The notes: generated by a model not told the origin, from the sequence alone. Shown: positions 1-7,829, counted from the first letter of the stretch. The stretch is 34,486 nt of DNA from Rhodobacterales bacterium (GCA_008107755.1 VIRH01000053.1:1-34486); one strand, 5' to 3'. A program made the numbers and translations.

Positions 1-127
1 CTTGCTGGAGCCAATAGGAAACATCCCTCCGGCTGAAGCGGAAGAACAATACTACGCCTCGCTGGAACAACCAGCCGTGGCCGCATAACTTAAACCAAAC
101 AGCCTCCGGCAAACTCGGCGCGGTTCA
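1..127 (+). mobile_element. Right end of an IS3-family insertion sequence (cut by window edge)
   Basis: The window opens inside the last codons of an IS3-family transposase. The stop codon is followed by about 40 bp ending at the terminal inverted repeat (about 100-127). Read on the minus strand, the end starts TGAACCGCGCCGAGTTTGCC, which resembles the ends of IS3-family elements common in Proteobacteria. The left end lies outside the window, so element length and target duplication cannot be judged. The element abuts, within about 35 bp, the broken 3' side of a serine-hydrolase gene. Confidence 0.8.
2..88 (+). CDS. IS3-family transposase OrfB, C-terminal end only
   Basis: The reading frame from base 2 gives 28 residues and a TAA stop. 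It contains the typical C-terminal phrase LLEPIGNIPPAEAE of IS3-family OrfB integrases (DDE, rve domain), where it directly follows the last part of the catalytic core. The rest of the protein lies upstream of the window, so the integrity of the DDE residues cannot be assessed. Its only role would be transposition of the IS. Confidence 0.8.
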   Translation: MLEPIGNIPPAEAEEQYYASLEQPAVAA

Positions 128-162
128 AGTGACAAGCGTCTCAAGTTCAAAGTGTGTAACTT

Positions 163-444
163 CTACTGAGTGCGCACGCCGACAATCGCGCCGGGCGCTG
201 CAGTCTGGTACAGCGCCTTTGCAACAGCAGCATCGAGCCTTGACGCAAGCGCTTTGGAGAGGCGCTTCGAACTTGCCGCCTGTTCAGCCGGCGTCGACAG
301 GATACGGTCGACATCCTGAACGCATGCTTCGGTCGCGACGGCGGTTTCGATACCGCCAGAGGTCAGCAGAAGCAGTGTCAGGAGCGGCAGACTTCTTCGT
401 TTCAGAAGATCGCATGAGACGGATACTGGCAATTCAAAACTCAC
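163..444 (-). pseudogene. Serine hydrolase / beta-lactamase-family protein, N-terminal fragment
   Basis: The minus-strand frame from about 444 (GTG) to the stop at 163 encodes a hydrophobic stretch typical of a signal peptide (RRSLPLLTLLLLTSGG). After about 40 further residues comes LDAAVAKALYQTAAPGAIVG. This matches the start of the mature domain of periplasmic class-C-beta-lactamase/D-alanyl-D-alanine carboxypeptidase-like hydrolases, where such a phrase precedes the SxxK active site by roughly 40-60 residues. The SxxK, YxN and HxG motifs are all missing, because the frame stops 36 bp before the IS3 end. The start codon is uncertain. It lies 52 bp downstream of the autotransporter in the same direction. 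Recognition rests on a short segment. Confidence 0.55.
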
Positions 445-496
445 CTGATGATATTGCAAGCGATTGCGAATGCCCGGCCCATGCTGCTTTGATGAT

Positions 497-3079
497 CTAG
501 AAGCGAAGGTCGAAGCGCATGCTGAAATTGTGATCCTGCACCCCTTCGGCAAGCTGACCATCATAGCCAAGGGAAAGGCTTGCTTCGTTGGAAAGGTCGA
601 AGGACAGGCCGACCCCGAGCAGGGCTGCGTCACGGGCTGTTGGAACACCGGAGATCCCGAAATCGCTGCCGCCATTGAAAGCCATCATCGAGGTCCCGTT
701 GAGATCGCCATAGGCATGCTGCCAACCGGCGTGTCCGGAAAGGCGCGCCGCTGTCTCGCCGAGCATTATGTCACGGCTGGCGCGCAGGCCAAGCGTCGTG
801 GTCCACAGATCCTGCGTTTGCGATGCCGCGTGGAGCGCCGCCATGCCGCCGGTCTCAGAAAACCCGTCTGTCTTCAGGTTGACATAGGATGCCGCCGCGA
901 ACGGCTGCAGATATCCGGCCTCGTCTCCGAACCGCCAGCCCGTTTCGGCAAAGGCCTGCAGCGTCCGGGCATCATAGTCGGCGTTCAGCTGTTCGCTCAG
1001 CCCGACAAAGGACACGCTCCGCTTGGTGGAGATTGCGTGGTGGCCGTAGGAGCCGCCGAAGCTGAAGCTGAACCGACCTGTCTGTGCGCTTCCATACCCG
1101 CCGAAATAGTAGCTGTCGGTATCGGCTGACGCAGAAACCCCCTTCTCGCCGACCGAGGAATTCATGTAACCTGCGGCAAGGCCTAACAGCCAGTCCTGGC
1201 CGATGCGGGTGTCACCGCCGAACAGTGCCCCACCGCCGGAAGTGTCCACCGTGTGAGCATTGCCATTGCCCCGATAGCTACCGAGCCCGCCCAGAGCATT
1301 GAACCAGACCGATACCCCACCCGTCGCCAAGGCTTCGCCGTTTGGCACAGCCGCCTGCGCCGCGTCCGCGGCGAAGGCGGCATCGATCCGGGAGAGGATT
1401 GCCCTCTCGACCTGTCTCGGCTCATCCCGCAAAACGGTATTGGCGGAGGCATGGATTTCGCCGGACAGCGCATCGAAAATCTCCGGCGCTTCATCTGCGT
1501 AAAGCCCAAGAATCGTCCGATAAAGCGCGTTGTCCTGGGACAGGCTGTCCAGCCCTTCCGCCGTCGCCTTCTGGTTTGGCGTTCTTGCCTCATCGACGAA
1601 ATCGACATCGTTTCGCTGAAGCGTCAGATAGACGTTTGTGGCGTCATAATTGAGATAGGAGTCGAGAAAGACAAAGTTGTCGGTCACGCTGCCGAAGGCG
1701 CCGGTGATACCGCCTTCGGCAGTCATCACGGTATAGACACTGATCGACGCATAGCCGGAGCCGTTATCGCCGGAACGCTCTGGCAAAACGACGAGATCTG
1801 CGCCCGGGTCTATCGTTGCAACGCCCGAAACCTTCAGCAAGTCATTATTGACGCCGGCCTGCGTGCCGGCCTCATTTACTTCAACCTGATAGACCGAGCC
1901 GGTGCCAAACTCCAGATCGCCGGAAACACTCATTGTTCCGATGGAATTGCCCGGCGCAACCACACCTGAAACCACCGTATCCCCGACCGTGCCCGAGCCG
2001 GCAAGGATTCCAGCGGAGGAAACATTGACCGCGCCGGTAGAGCCATTGACGACCAGCTTGCCTCCGAACACATCCGTGCCACCGGTATAGCTGCTTTCGC
2101 CTGTCAGAATTGTCGTACCGGAATAGACTTCAACGCTACCCGCGCCGGTAATATCGGGCGCGAAGGTGTAGTCCGTGTTGGTGTGGTTGAAGACAATGCG
2201 GCCATCCCCCGAGCCGAAGACGATCTCGCCGGTCTGAAGCGTACCGGCGACGCCTGCAGTATCACTGGCCGCCGCCCCGATGTTGAGCGTGCCGGTGGAG
2301 CCGCTTTCCCTGGCGATCTCAACGCGATCGTTGGCGATGACGTTTGCGCTGTCAGTCAGCGTCAGGATACCGGCTCCACGATCGCCGACCGCCAGCACGC
2401 CTCCGGTGCTTGTCCACGTCGTCCCCGCGCCGGAAACAATGGCCGTGCCCGAACTTCCAGTTTCTTCGCCAATGACACTGGAGGCCGCTACAATCGCTCC
2501 ACCGGCTGAAAGGTTCAGGGTACCGGTACCTTCGACGCCCAGGGACAATTTGCCGGTGAGTTCGATTTTTGAACCAGCGCCGGACAGATTCACGGCCCCT
2601 TGCACAAGACTATCTACGCCGAGAACCATATCCTTTCCGCTCATCGAGCCGTGATCCGCGATGGTTACCACACCGTTGCCGGCCCAGCCGACCCGCATAA
2701 TATCGAAGCCATACCAACGCGATCCGGCGCCGGTGATCGTTGCAGTGCCACGTAGATTGGTGCCGATATTGGAGATCGGAGCCGTTACCGTGCCCCCTCT
2801 TGAAATCGTCAGTGAGGCAGGGGCCTTCGCCGCTACCGAAACAAACTTTGGGTCTGAAAGTGCTTTGCCGTATGGCCCGCCGTCGATGCCATCGACGGTA
2901 ACATCAGTGTCGATGTAAACGCCGGCAAGCGCTGGCACCGAGAGGACGGCAGACGCGGTCGAAGCCAACAAAGCCAATTTGGGAGCAGCTTGGAACGCAC
3001 GTTTGGTCACTCCCTTTGGGCGACTGTGGGAGCGCATGGATGTGCGAACTGTCGTCGTCGTCGGTTGGCCTTGCCGCAT
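497..3079 (-). CDS. Autotransporter adhesin (type Va secretion)
   Basis: This 860-residue protein has three parts. An extended signal peptide with a basic head and hydrophobic core ends in PALA near residue 52. A passenger of about 530 residues is rich in Gly/Ser/Thr, with repeated units such as GAGSRW, GAGTTW, GTLNL and GTLNIG, typical of right-handed beta-helix stalks. It includes a PATR-like unit (SSYTGGTDVFGGKLVVNGS). The C-terminal beta-barrel of about 270 residues (from about 588, VSVWFNALGG) ends in Phe (MRFDLRF), as outer-membrane autotransporters do. The start chosen at 3079 has GGAG seven bases upstream; a GTG at 3160 would add 27 residues. The passenger should be displayed on the cell surface, probably in adhesion or aggregation, but the ligand cannot be read from sequence. 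Confidence 0.88.
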   Translation of the reverse strand: MRQGQPTTTTVRTSMRSHSRPKGVTKRAFQAAPKLALLASTASAVLSVPALAGVYIDTDVTVDGIDGGPYGKALSDPKFVSVAAKAPASLTISRGGTVTAPISNIGTNLRGTATITGAGSRWYGFDIMRVGWAGNGVVTIADHGSMSGKDMVLGVDSLVQGAVNLSGAGSKIELTGKLSLGVEGTGTLNLSAGGAIVAASSVIGEETGSSGTAIVSGAGTTWTSTGGVLAVGDRGAGILTLTDSANVIANDRVEIARESGSTGTLNIGAAASDTAGVAGTLQTGEIVFGSGDGRIVFNHTNTDYTFAPDITGAGSVEVYSGTTILTGESSYTGGTDVFGGKLVVNGSTGAVNVSSAGILAGSGTVGDTVVSGVVAPGNSIGTMSVSGDLEFGTGSVYQVEVNEAGTQAGVNNDLLKVSGVATIDPGADLVVLPERSGDNGSGYASISVYTVMTAEGGITGAFGSVTDNFVFLDSYLNYDATNVYLTLQRNDVDFVDEARTPNQKATAEGLDSLSQDNALYRTILGLYADEAPEIFDALSGEIHASANTVLRDEPRQVERAILSRIDAAFAADAAQAAVPNGEALATGGVSVWFNALGGLGSYRGNGNAHTVDTSGGGALFGGDTRIGQDWLLGLAAGYMNSSVGEKGVSASADTDSYYFGGYGSAQTGRFSFSFGGSYGHHAISTKRSVSFVGLSEQLNADYDARTLQAFAETGWRFGDEAGYLQPFAAASYVNLKTDGFSETGGMAALHAASQTQDLWTTTLGLRASRDIMLGETAARLSGHAGWQHAYGDLNGTSMMAFNGGSDFGISGVPTARDAALLGVGLSFDLSNEASLSLGYDGQLAEGVQDHNFSMRFDLRF

Positions 3080-3598
3080 AATCGCTCCGCTGGAATTATC
3101 TGGTGGAACCAGGCTCTCGAAGCGGCTTCGACGACCGGAAAACCGTGCCGAACAGCTCACAAAACAAAGCTCCGTCGGCCTTATTGTTCAGCAAGCCAAT
3201 GATTGGAATCCCCTGATCAGGGGTTTTGACGCACAGGTCCGGAAGCCCTAAACGGTTTCGTATCCAGCATTTGGCGCTGCAGCTTTATTGCTGCATTGAG
3301 GACTGCGAGAAATCGCATTCGTCGGGGACAAAAGGCTCGGGCTATATCAATCCGGCGGGTTACTGCTGCTACGCTTACAACGGCAGCTTCGACGGGTCGC
3401 ACTGCAGCGGCATCAGGCGAGGATGAGCGTCAGCAAAGGGCCGGAAGCGACTGCATGCGTGTGAAAGAAGGACGGCCGCTTTCTTCGGCCATGAGCGGCA
3501 GCAGACACCGACGGCAAAAGCAAACCTGCATTGAAAATGTTGATTTTTTCCATTTTAGCTAATATGGTGATTTTATCAAAACCTCATTGGAGTTCGTC
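3080..3598. other. Intergenic region between divergent autotransporter and toxin-antitoxin operon
   Basis: About 520 bp without a convincing gene. Short frames exist on both strands but have neither recognisable composition nor good ribosome sites. It holds a 14-bp palindrome on the autotransporter side (3210-3223). Directly before the antitoxin it becomes AT-rich, with a small dyad TGAT/ATCA (about 3567-3577) and the ribosome site GGAG at 3589-3592, six bases before the antitoxin ATG. These are plausible positions for promoters of both flanking units. Confidence 0.6.
3210..3223. promoter_or_regulatory. 14-bp perfect palindrome, possible operator
   Basis: CCCCTGATCAGGGG is a perfect dyad about 130 bp upstream of the autotransporter start and is followed by TTTT on the plus strand. 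No plus-strand gene ends here, so an operator for a dimeric regulator is more likely than a terminator. The regulator is unknown. Confidence 0.35.
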
Positions 3599-3841
3599 AT
3601 GCGTGCTTTCAGCTCAACAGAACTTGCAAACAAGACCGGAGACGTCCTTGCGGCCGCAGCTCAAGAGCCGGTGGCCATCCAACGGCATGGGAAATCCCGC
3701 TTCGTCATGCTGACGACGGAAGAGTTTGAGCGCATGCAGGAAAAGCGCGACACCAGAAAAGCAGTTCACGTGACTGAGCTGTCGGATGCCGATGCCAGTG
3801 ATCTGCTCTCTGCGCTGGAAGACAGCATCGAGAATGACTGA
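3599..3841 (+). CDS. Type II antitoxin, Phd/YefM family
   Basis: An 80-residue protein. The N-terminal 50 residues (MRAFSSTELANKTGDVLAAA, then PVAIQRHGKSRFVMLTTEEF) show the Phd/YefM fold: a sheet-helix DNA-binding dimer domain with the typical pattern of a repeated regulatory strand ending in a VML..EEF phrase. The acidic C-terminal tail should wrap the toxin. ATG 3599 was chosen over an upstream in-frame ATG at 3587 because GGAG lies six bases before it. It overlaps the next gene by 8 bp (ATGACTGA), so the two are translationally coupled. As in other Phd systems it probably represses its own promoter, where the AT-rich dyad lies. Confidence 0.85.
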   Translation: MRAFSSTELANKTGDVLAAAAQEPVAIQRHGKSRFVMLTTEEFERMQEKRDTRKAVHVTELSDADASDLLSALEDSIEND

Positions 3842-4259
3842 ACTCAAGGGCTCACCCAGCCTGGGCGATGTCTGGGACTATCCATATCTGTGGAGCTGGC
3901 AATCCAGTGGAGGCGAAACCGAAGGTCGGAAAACAAGGCCGTGCGCTTTGGCGCTGGTCACTCGGCGAAAGGACGGTCAAACAGAAATTATCCTGGTCCC
4001 GGTAACGACCAAAGAACCTGCTGCTGGCGCGCATTTCATTGAAGTCCCCCAGATTGAGAAGAAACGGGCAGGGCTCGATGAACATCTCACGCTCTGGGTC
4101 ATATGCGACGAGTTCAATTCCGATCTGCCAGGACAGTCTTTCTATTTTGTGCCTGGCGGAAAGATAGGTGCGTTCAGCATAAAGTTCACGAAGCAGGTCC
4201 AGGCGGAGCTGGTGAAAGCTATCAAGAGCCGAAAAGCTGCTCGCGTTGAGCGTCGATAG
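3834..4259 (+). CDS. PemK/MazF-like toxin of a type II toxin-antitoxin pair
   Basis: A 141-residue protein starting at the ATG that overlaps the antitoxin stop. The N-terminus GDVWDYPYLW followed by GRKTRPCALALV resembles the first strand and the R-P loop of the PemK/MazF fold, normally GDIW...G.RPALV. The strand IILVPVTTKEPA also fits. MazF/PemK proteins are sequence-specific mRNA endoribonucleases. The arginine in the KTRP loop would correspond to the conserved basic active-site residue. The length is slightly above the usual 110-120 residues. A Phd-type antitoxin with a PemK-type toxin is a mixed but common pairing. It likely stabilises the replicon by post-segregational killing. Confidence 0.75.
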   Translation: MTELKGSPSLGDVWDYPYLWSWQSSGGETEGRKTRPCALALVTRRKDGQTEIILVPVTTKEPAAGAHFIEVPQIEKKRAGLDEHLTLWVICDEFNSDLPGQSFYFVPGGKIGAFSIKFTKQVQAELVKAIKSRKAARVERR

Positions 4260-4301
4260 GATTATTTCTAATTATTTTTCAATATTTTATTTATTTTCTG
4301 A

Positions 4302-4339
4302 TAACGTTTGTTATGGAACAATTTTGACCAATTGGTCAA
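4302..4339. promoter_or_regulatory. Two adjacent palindromes in an AT-rich spacer
   Basis: ATAAC-GTTT-GTTAT (4302-4315) is followed by the perfect 16-bp palindrome TTGACCAATTGGTCAA (4324-4339). They sit between the convergent ends of the toxin gene and the small minus-strand gene at 4367. The second lacks a loop and a T-run, so it is a poor terminator and looks more like a protein-binding site. Confidence 0.35.
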
Positions 4340-4366
4340 TTTTCTGCATTCGAATGAGCGCGGCTT

Positions 4367-4609
4367 TCACGTCTTGTTCGGATGCTCCGACGGTGGCGTG
4401 GTCGCAGGCCGACCGTGGAAATAGTCCTGGCTACCAGTGATGGTGCCGGCAAGCGTATCGATCGCCTCGACGACTTCTTGAGACGCTTGGTATGCCGGAG
4501 AACCGATTTCTGCCTTTGAAGCGATTTCGATCGCGGATTTACGCCCGGCTTGAAGGCCGTCGAGGTGCTTATGATCGAGCACGTAACGCCGTCTGGAACG
4601 TCTGGTCAT
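4367..4609 (-). CDS. Small conserved hypothetical protein
   Basis: An 80-residue basic N-terminus (MTRRSRRRYVLDHKHLDGL) is followed by a helical stretch and the C-terminal phrase VVEAIDTLAGTITGSQDYFH. This layout (a helix with an A-I-D-x-L-A motif, then tGdxxYF) resembles small uncharacterised proteins I associate with rhizobial plasmids; that recall is not verified. ATG 4609 was chosen because AGGA lies about ten bases upstream and a longer frame would overlap the SRAP gene. It lies 73 bp downstream of SRAP in the same direction. No function can be assigned. Confidence 0.5.
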   Translation of the reverse strand: MTRRSRRRYVLDHKHLDGLQAGRKSAIEIASKAEIGSPAYQASQEVVEAIDTLAGTITGSQDYFHGRPATTPPSEHPNKT

Positions 4610-4682
4610 CGAAATATGTCCTGCGTTTTTGTTCTTCTTTTGTTCTAGCGCACAACCCGCTCCTGGGAAAGAGCGAAGGCTG

Positions 4683-5345
4683 TTAGTCACCTTCGCCGTC
4701 GCGGCGATCTCCGCGTGCAACGATCTGCAAGCAGCCATCCGGCAACGGACGTTGAAGATCTTTCGCGGTTTCCCAAGGCTGCGTCAGCCAAGCCTCTATC
4801 TCATCTGGCTCGGTCAGGATCACTGGCATGGCCTTCGGGTGTATGGGGGCAACAATGTCGTTGGGCTCTGTCGTCAGAAATCCGAACAGGTCGGCGGTAA
4901 CTTCGCCTTCCTTGAGCTTTCGGACGCTCGTCCAGCTCGTCCAGATGCCGGCGAAAACTGAAAGCGGCCGCGAGTCGTCCAGGGCGAACCAAACCGGCAC
5001 CTTCTTGCCTTTCACGGTTTCATATTCCGAAAAGGAATTGAACGGGACGACGCAGCGGTGCTCGATGCCAAGCCAGCGCCGCCAATGCGGCGACTTGGTG
5101 TTGCGAACGTTCGTCACGCCGCTGTCCGTTTTGCGGCCCTTCAAGGCAAATGACGGCGACGGCATTCCCCATCTGGCTTTCGCCAGCTCCCGGCCGCCTT
5201 CGACGTTGCGAACGACCGGCGCCGAGTAGTCCGGAAAGATCCCTGGCTGCGGTTCAAGGTTGCCGACATCGCCGGCGACTTTCATGGCGCGGGTGAAGTC
5301 AATGACCGCCTGGCGGGCCGAGGTGTGGGAGTAGAGATTGCACAT
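4683..5345 (-). CDS. SOS response-associated peptidase family protein (SRAP; HMCES/YedK-like)
   Basis: SRAP proteins crosslink to abasic sites in single-stranded DNA through an N-terminal cysteine, shielding the lesion. The 220-residue frame starts MCNLYS, giving the essential Cys2 after removal of Met. This fixes the start at 5345 even though an in-frame ATG lies 51 bases upstream and the ribosome site is weak. Other signature residues are present: N79/N82 (NVRNTKSPHW), E107 in FNSFSEYE, and H169 in IHPKAMPVIL. The length is normal. Plasmid copies are common and may protect single-stranded DNA during transfer. It should act in the cytoplasm. The gene is not obviously in an operon except with the small gene downstream. 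Confidence 0.92.
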   Translation of the reverse strand: MCNLYSHTSARQAVIDFTRAMKVAGDVGNLEPQPGIFPDYSAPVVRNVEGGRELAKARWGMPSPSFALKGRKTDSGVTNVRNTKSPHWRRWLGIEHRCVVPFNSFSEYETVKGKKVPVWFALDDSRPLSVFAGIWTSWTSVRKLKEGEVTADLFGFLTTEPNDIVAPIHPKAMPVILTEPDEIEAWLTQPWETAKDLQRPLPDGCLQIVARGDRRDGEGD

Positions 5346-5895
5346 CAGACGGCGACAAGAGATAGAAGAAGAGCGGTAAGCCTTATTCCCCGCCAATCAG
5401 CCAGGAAAGTCAACCGGCCTGGAACAGAGATTGCTGCTACCCTGCCATAACCGAAATGTCGCCACGGCTCGCCCTCCGATCCGGCCATTCGCTGCAACTG
5501 CTCAACCGGGTAATTCGGCAAGGTCGGCAGCGCGGACGAAGCGCCCTTTCGCCGCAGCTGCGTGAATGGCGGCTGTGGGTCAGTGGATCAACACGCCTTG
5601 GCGGACGATAGGATTCATGAAGCATCGCTTGCCAGACCATACTTCCTATCTAGCGGGTGAGTATCGACCTGGTGAAGTCTTGCTCATCCTACAAGGAGAA
5701 AATTCTCCTGTTTGTTCTAAGCTGCAAATTCTGCAACCATTCTGAATTCACAATATTATGTCGACATGCCGCATCCATCACCCTACCCTGCAGAATAGGG
5801 TAATACACGCTAGGTGATACACGCTAGATGCTTCAAGAAGACCTCTTCTGAAGTCCTCCCTCTCTATTCACGCTTGAAAACGGTGAGGTCTCGCA
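5346..5895. other. Structured intergenic region upstream of the HopA1-like gene
   Basis: About 550 bp. The first 300 bp are GC-rich and hold only unconvincing minus-strand frames. The right half carries several dyads: AGGAGAA-AA-TTCTCCT (5694-5709), TACCCT-7 nt-AGGGTA (5784-5802), a tandem pair of ATACACGCTAG units (about 5803-5827), and TTCaAGAAGA-CC-TCTTCTGAA (5832-5852). GAGG lies seven bases before the GTG start at 5896. These suggest a regulated promoter or a structured leader. No rhizobial tts-box could be recognised by eye. Confidence 0.5.
5803..5827. repeat. Tandem direct repeat ATACACGCTAG (two copies, 16-bp offset)
   Basis: ATACACGCTAG occurs twice within 27 bp, about 70 bp upstream of the HopA1-like start and right after the TACCCT/AGGGTA hairpin. 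The spacing of about 1.5 helical turns is compatible with paired binding of a regulator, but this is inference. Confidence 0.4.
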
Positions 5896-6777
5896 GTGAA
5901 ATTAAAATGGAGCAGCATTAGTCCGATCGCCGATGCGGTTTTGAAAAAGTATCGCAATGACGACCCAACCAAGATCAAGCAAGGACAACATACTAAACAC
6001 ATATACGCTGTATACTACCGTCCATCACAGAGAGAATCCGCACCTACAACCGGCACGTCTATGTCTGCCAGCGAATGGACCACTTTCGCGTCTGAAGCCG
6101 CTTTTAATCCAAAGTCCGGATGGGACCGCAGAGAACTACAAGTAGTACGAGACAGCCGTCTGGTTCCTGTAGGTTCCATTGGTAAGTTAAGTCGAACCGA
6201 CAAAGTCGCGTCGATTGTACACTCCGTCCGCGACGCAGAAGTGGTGGCCCGGATTCAAGTGACTGTAAAGCAAAGCTGCGCTGGTCCGGAACTCTATGAG
6301 TCACTCCGGAACGCCAAGTTGATGTCCAATCTCGCGGTTAGAAAATGGAAGGTATTCTCGCCCGAGAAAGGGGGAACGGGTCCAGATAGTGCAGTGATCT
6401 ATTTGTGCGAGCCACTGACCTCGGTAAACGTTCGCAACCTGATAGACGAGTTGAAGGATCGTCTCGGCGAAAACCTCCGCCCACTCCCATCTGGCGCGCC
6501 ATTAGGTCAACAATCTTTTAAGGGTGGCATCAGCGGATTTGCCCTTCCTTCGAAAGACTATTGTGAACAAAAACTACGCATGGGTCCCGAGGGAATTGGA
6601 AGTGCTGGGACAACGATAGCTGCATTAATTGACCGTCTCTGCTTCCGTGTGGCAAAACGACTCTCAGAGGTAGAAAATCCTGAAGAGCACCTTCGTAACC
6701 GTGGTGGCGCGGAAAAATATTTGATGGAATTTATGAAAAAGATGATTGCGGATGAACTTTCGTGGACTCTGACATAA
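5896..6777 (+). CDS. HopA1-domain protein (orphan; T3SS effector HopA1 family)
   Basis: A 293-residue protein. Its C-terminal half aligns in order with what I recall of Pseudomonas syringae HopA1. PDSAVIYL (163-170) corresponds to TDSAILYI. GQQSFKGGISGFALP (204-218) corresponds to the MQSTGLGLSYA segment. GSAGTTIAALIDRL (235-248) corresponds to the SHGQARTHVIMDAL segment. The N-terminal KHIYAVYYRP (34-43) resembles EIGIYMIYKR. HopA1 is an effector of about 375 residues; HopA1-like subunits also serve as eliminases in class V lanthipeptide synthases. No chaperone, secretion apparatus, kinase or precursor peptide gene is adjacent. GTG 5896 has GAGG seven bases upstream. Base composition is visibly lower in G+C than the flanking autotransporter, suggesting transfer. 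The biochemical role is unknown. Confidence 0.65.
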   Translation: MKLKWSSISPIADAVLKKYRNDDPTKIKQGQHTKHIYAVYYRPSQRESAPTTGTSMSASEWTTFASEAAFNPKSGWDRRELQVVRDSRLVPVGSIGKLSRTDKVASIVHSVRDAEVVARIQVTVKQSCAGPELYESLRNAKLMSNLAVRKWKVFSPEKGGTGPDSAVIYLCEPLTSVNVRNLIDELKDRLGENLRPLPSGAPLGQQSFKGGISGFALPSKDYCEQKLRMGPEGIGSAGTTIAALIDRLCFRVAKRLSEVENPEEHLRNRGGAEKYLMEFMKKMIADELSWTLT

Positions 6778-7220
6778 TCTAGAGTGATTAATTAGTTTTT
6801 CTAAAATACAGAAATGATTGGCATCGTTTCTACGATAACCACGCAATGTGACAAAGATGCGAGGCAGTTTCAGAAACCTCTAAAGAAGGTGTCAAGCCGA
6901 CATTAGTTTGCAGCGGAGCATCATGCAGTTTGGGCTCTAAGCCGACTTGCGGCGGCGCAGCATCCCGATCCTGACCTTGGCCGATGCCTTGGTCGACACA
7001 AACGGCCCCGACCTGTCGTTCCAAGGGACCAAGGCAAATAGCTGCTTTGCTCCCCCATTTTGGTCGTTTGATTTACCGCAGAGTTTTCCTGAAAGCGGCC
7101 GACCACCAACCGAGTTTGTGAAGTCTACGCAGATGCCGTGATCGGATCGGGATGGATTTTGCATATCCTGTTGGTGTCTCTTGGGAGCTAACGTACGATG
7201 CCAATCACAAGGGGCAGCAA
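6778..7220. other. Intergenic region without convincing genes
   Basis: About 440 bp holding only overlapping short frames on both strands with no recognisable domain. The segment CCGACATTAGTTTGCAGCGG (6897-6916) has a similar copy at 7898-7922 beyond the next gene (CCGGACATTAGTT..ATGCAGCG). This hints at dispersed intergenic repeats or remnants. No terminator hairpin with a T-run was found after the HopA1-like stop. Confidence 0.4.
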
Positions 7221-7829
7221 ATGGATGCTCATCAGTTAAAGTTTGACATTGCTAGGGCGCAGCTCGGGGCGGCGACCGGTCTGTTTCTCCGGGACAGAGA
7301 TCCAATATCAGTTCACGCTCTAGCATGCGGTGCCTGTGAACTCCTGGAAGGTGTCGGCCAAGTTGAGAATGTTGAAGTGCTCTCAGCGCTGGTACTGAAA
7401 CTTAATCCAGATATGAAACCCGGGAAAATCGTTCGCTTGCGTAATCAATACTGGAACGCAATTAAGCACTTTTACGCGCAGGACAAAAAGACTGTTCGCG
7501 AAGATGCAGCGCTCCTAGCTCACTTTAGTGATGTGCAGAACGACACAGTCATCTGGCAAGGGTGGCATGACTATCAGGCGTTGGCCGGTAAGCTTCCGAT
7601 TGAGGCGCAAGTCTTGCAAGTCTGGTACTTCGCGATTAACGAGGACAAGCTTGCACCTGAAGTCGACAAAGATCCTTATCGAAAGTTTTTCCCAAACATT
7701 CAGTCAGATCAGAGGACTGAGCAGAAGCGGCGACTGAAGCGGGCCTGCGAGAAGTTCAGAAAAAACCGGCAAATCATGGCAGACCATAAAACAGAAAATA
7801 TACCCTTGCTATATCGGCGACCGGAATAA
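7221..7829 (+). CDS. Conserved hypothetical protein
   Basis: A 202-residue soluble, helix-rich protein starting MDAHQLKFDIARAQLGAA. It contains FLRDRDPISVHALACGACELLE and LRNQYWNAIKHFYA. This layout resembles uncharacterised proteins scattered through Alphaproteobacteria whose N-terminal helix pair carries an R-D-x-I/V-S-x-H-x-L-A phrase. I know no function for them. ATG 7221 was preferred to an in-frame ATG at 7152 because the family begins near it and AAGGGGC lies just upstream. The tail is basic (EQKRRLKRACEKFRKNRQ). No signal peptide or membrane segment is visible. It is a monocistronic unit. Confidence 0.6.
   Translation: MDAHQLKFDIARAQLGAATGLFLRDRDPISVHALACGACELLEGVGQVENVEVLSALVLKLNPDMKPGKIVRLRNQYWNAIKHFYAQDKKTVREDAALLAHFSDVQNDTVIWQGWHDYQALAGKLPIEAQVLQVWYFAINEDKLAPEVDKDPYRKFFPNIQSDQRTEQKRRLKRACEKFRKNRQIMADHKTENIPLLYRRPE

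Noticed and set aside
464..2918. Plus-strand open frames of 60-238 codons opposite the autotransporter
   Set aside because: They are antisense shadows of a GC-rich coding sequence; the minus-strand frame has complete signal peptide, repeats and barrel.
3210..3226. Palindrome plus TTTT as a rho-independent terminator
   Set aside because: No gene ends upstream on the plus strand, the stem is only five pairs with a GATC loop and the T-run is four bases.
5346..7829. A type III secretion or lanthipeptide locus around the HopA1-like gene
   Set aside because: No chaperone, translocon, kinase, cyclase or precursor peptide gene is near, and no tts-box was recognised.
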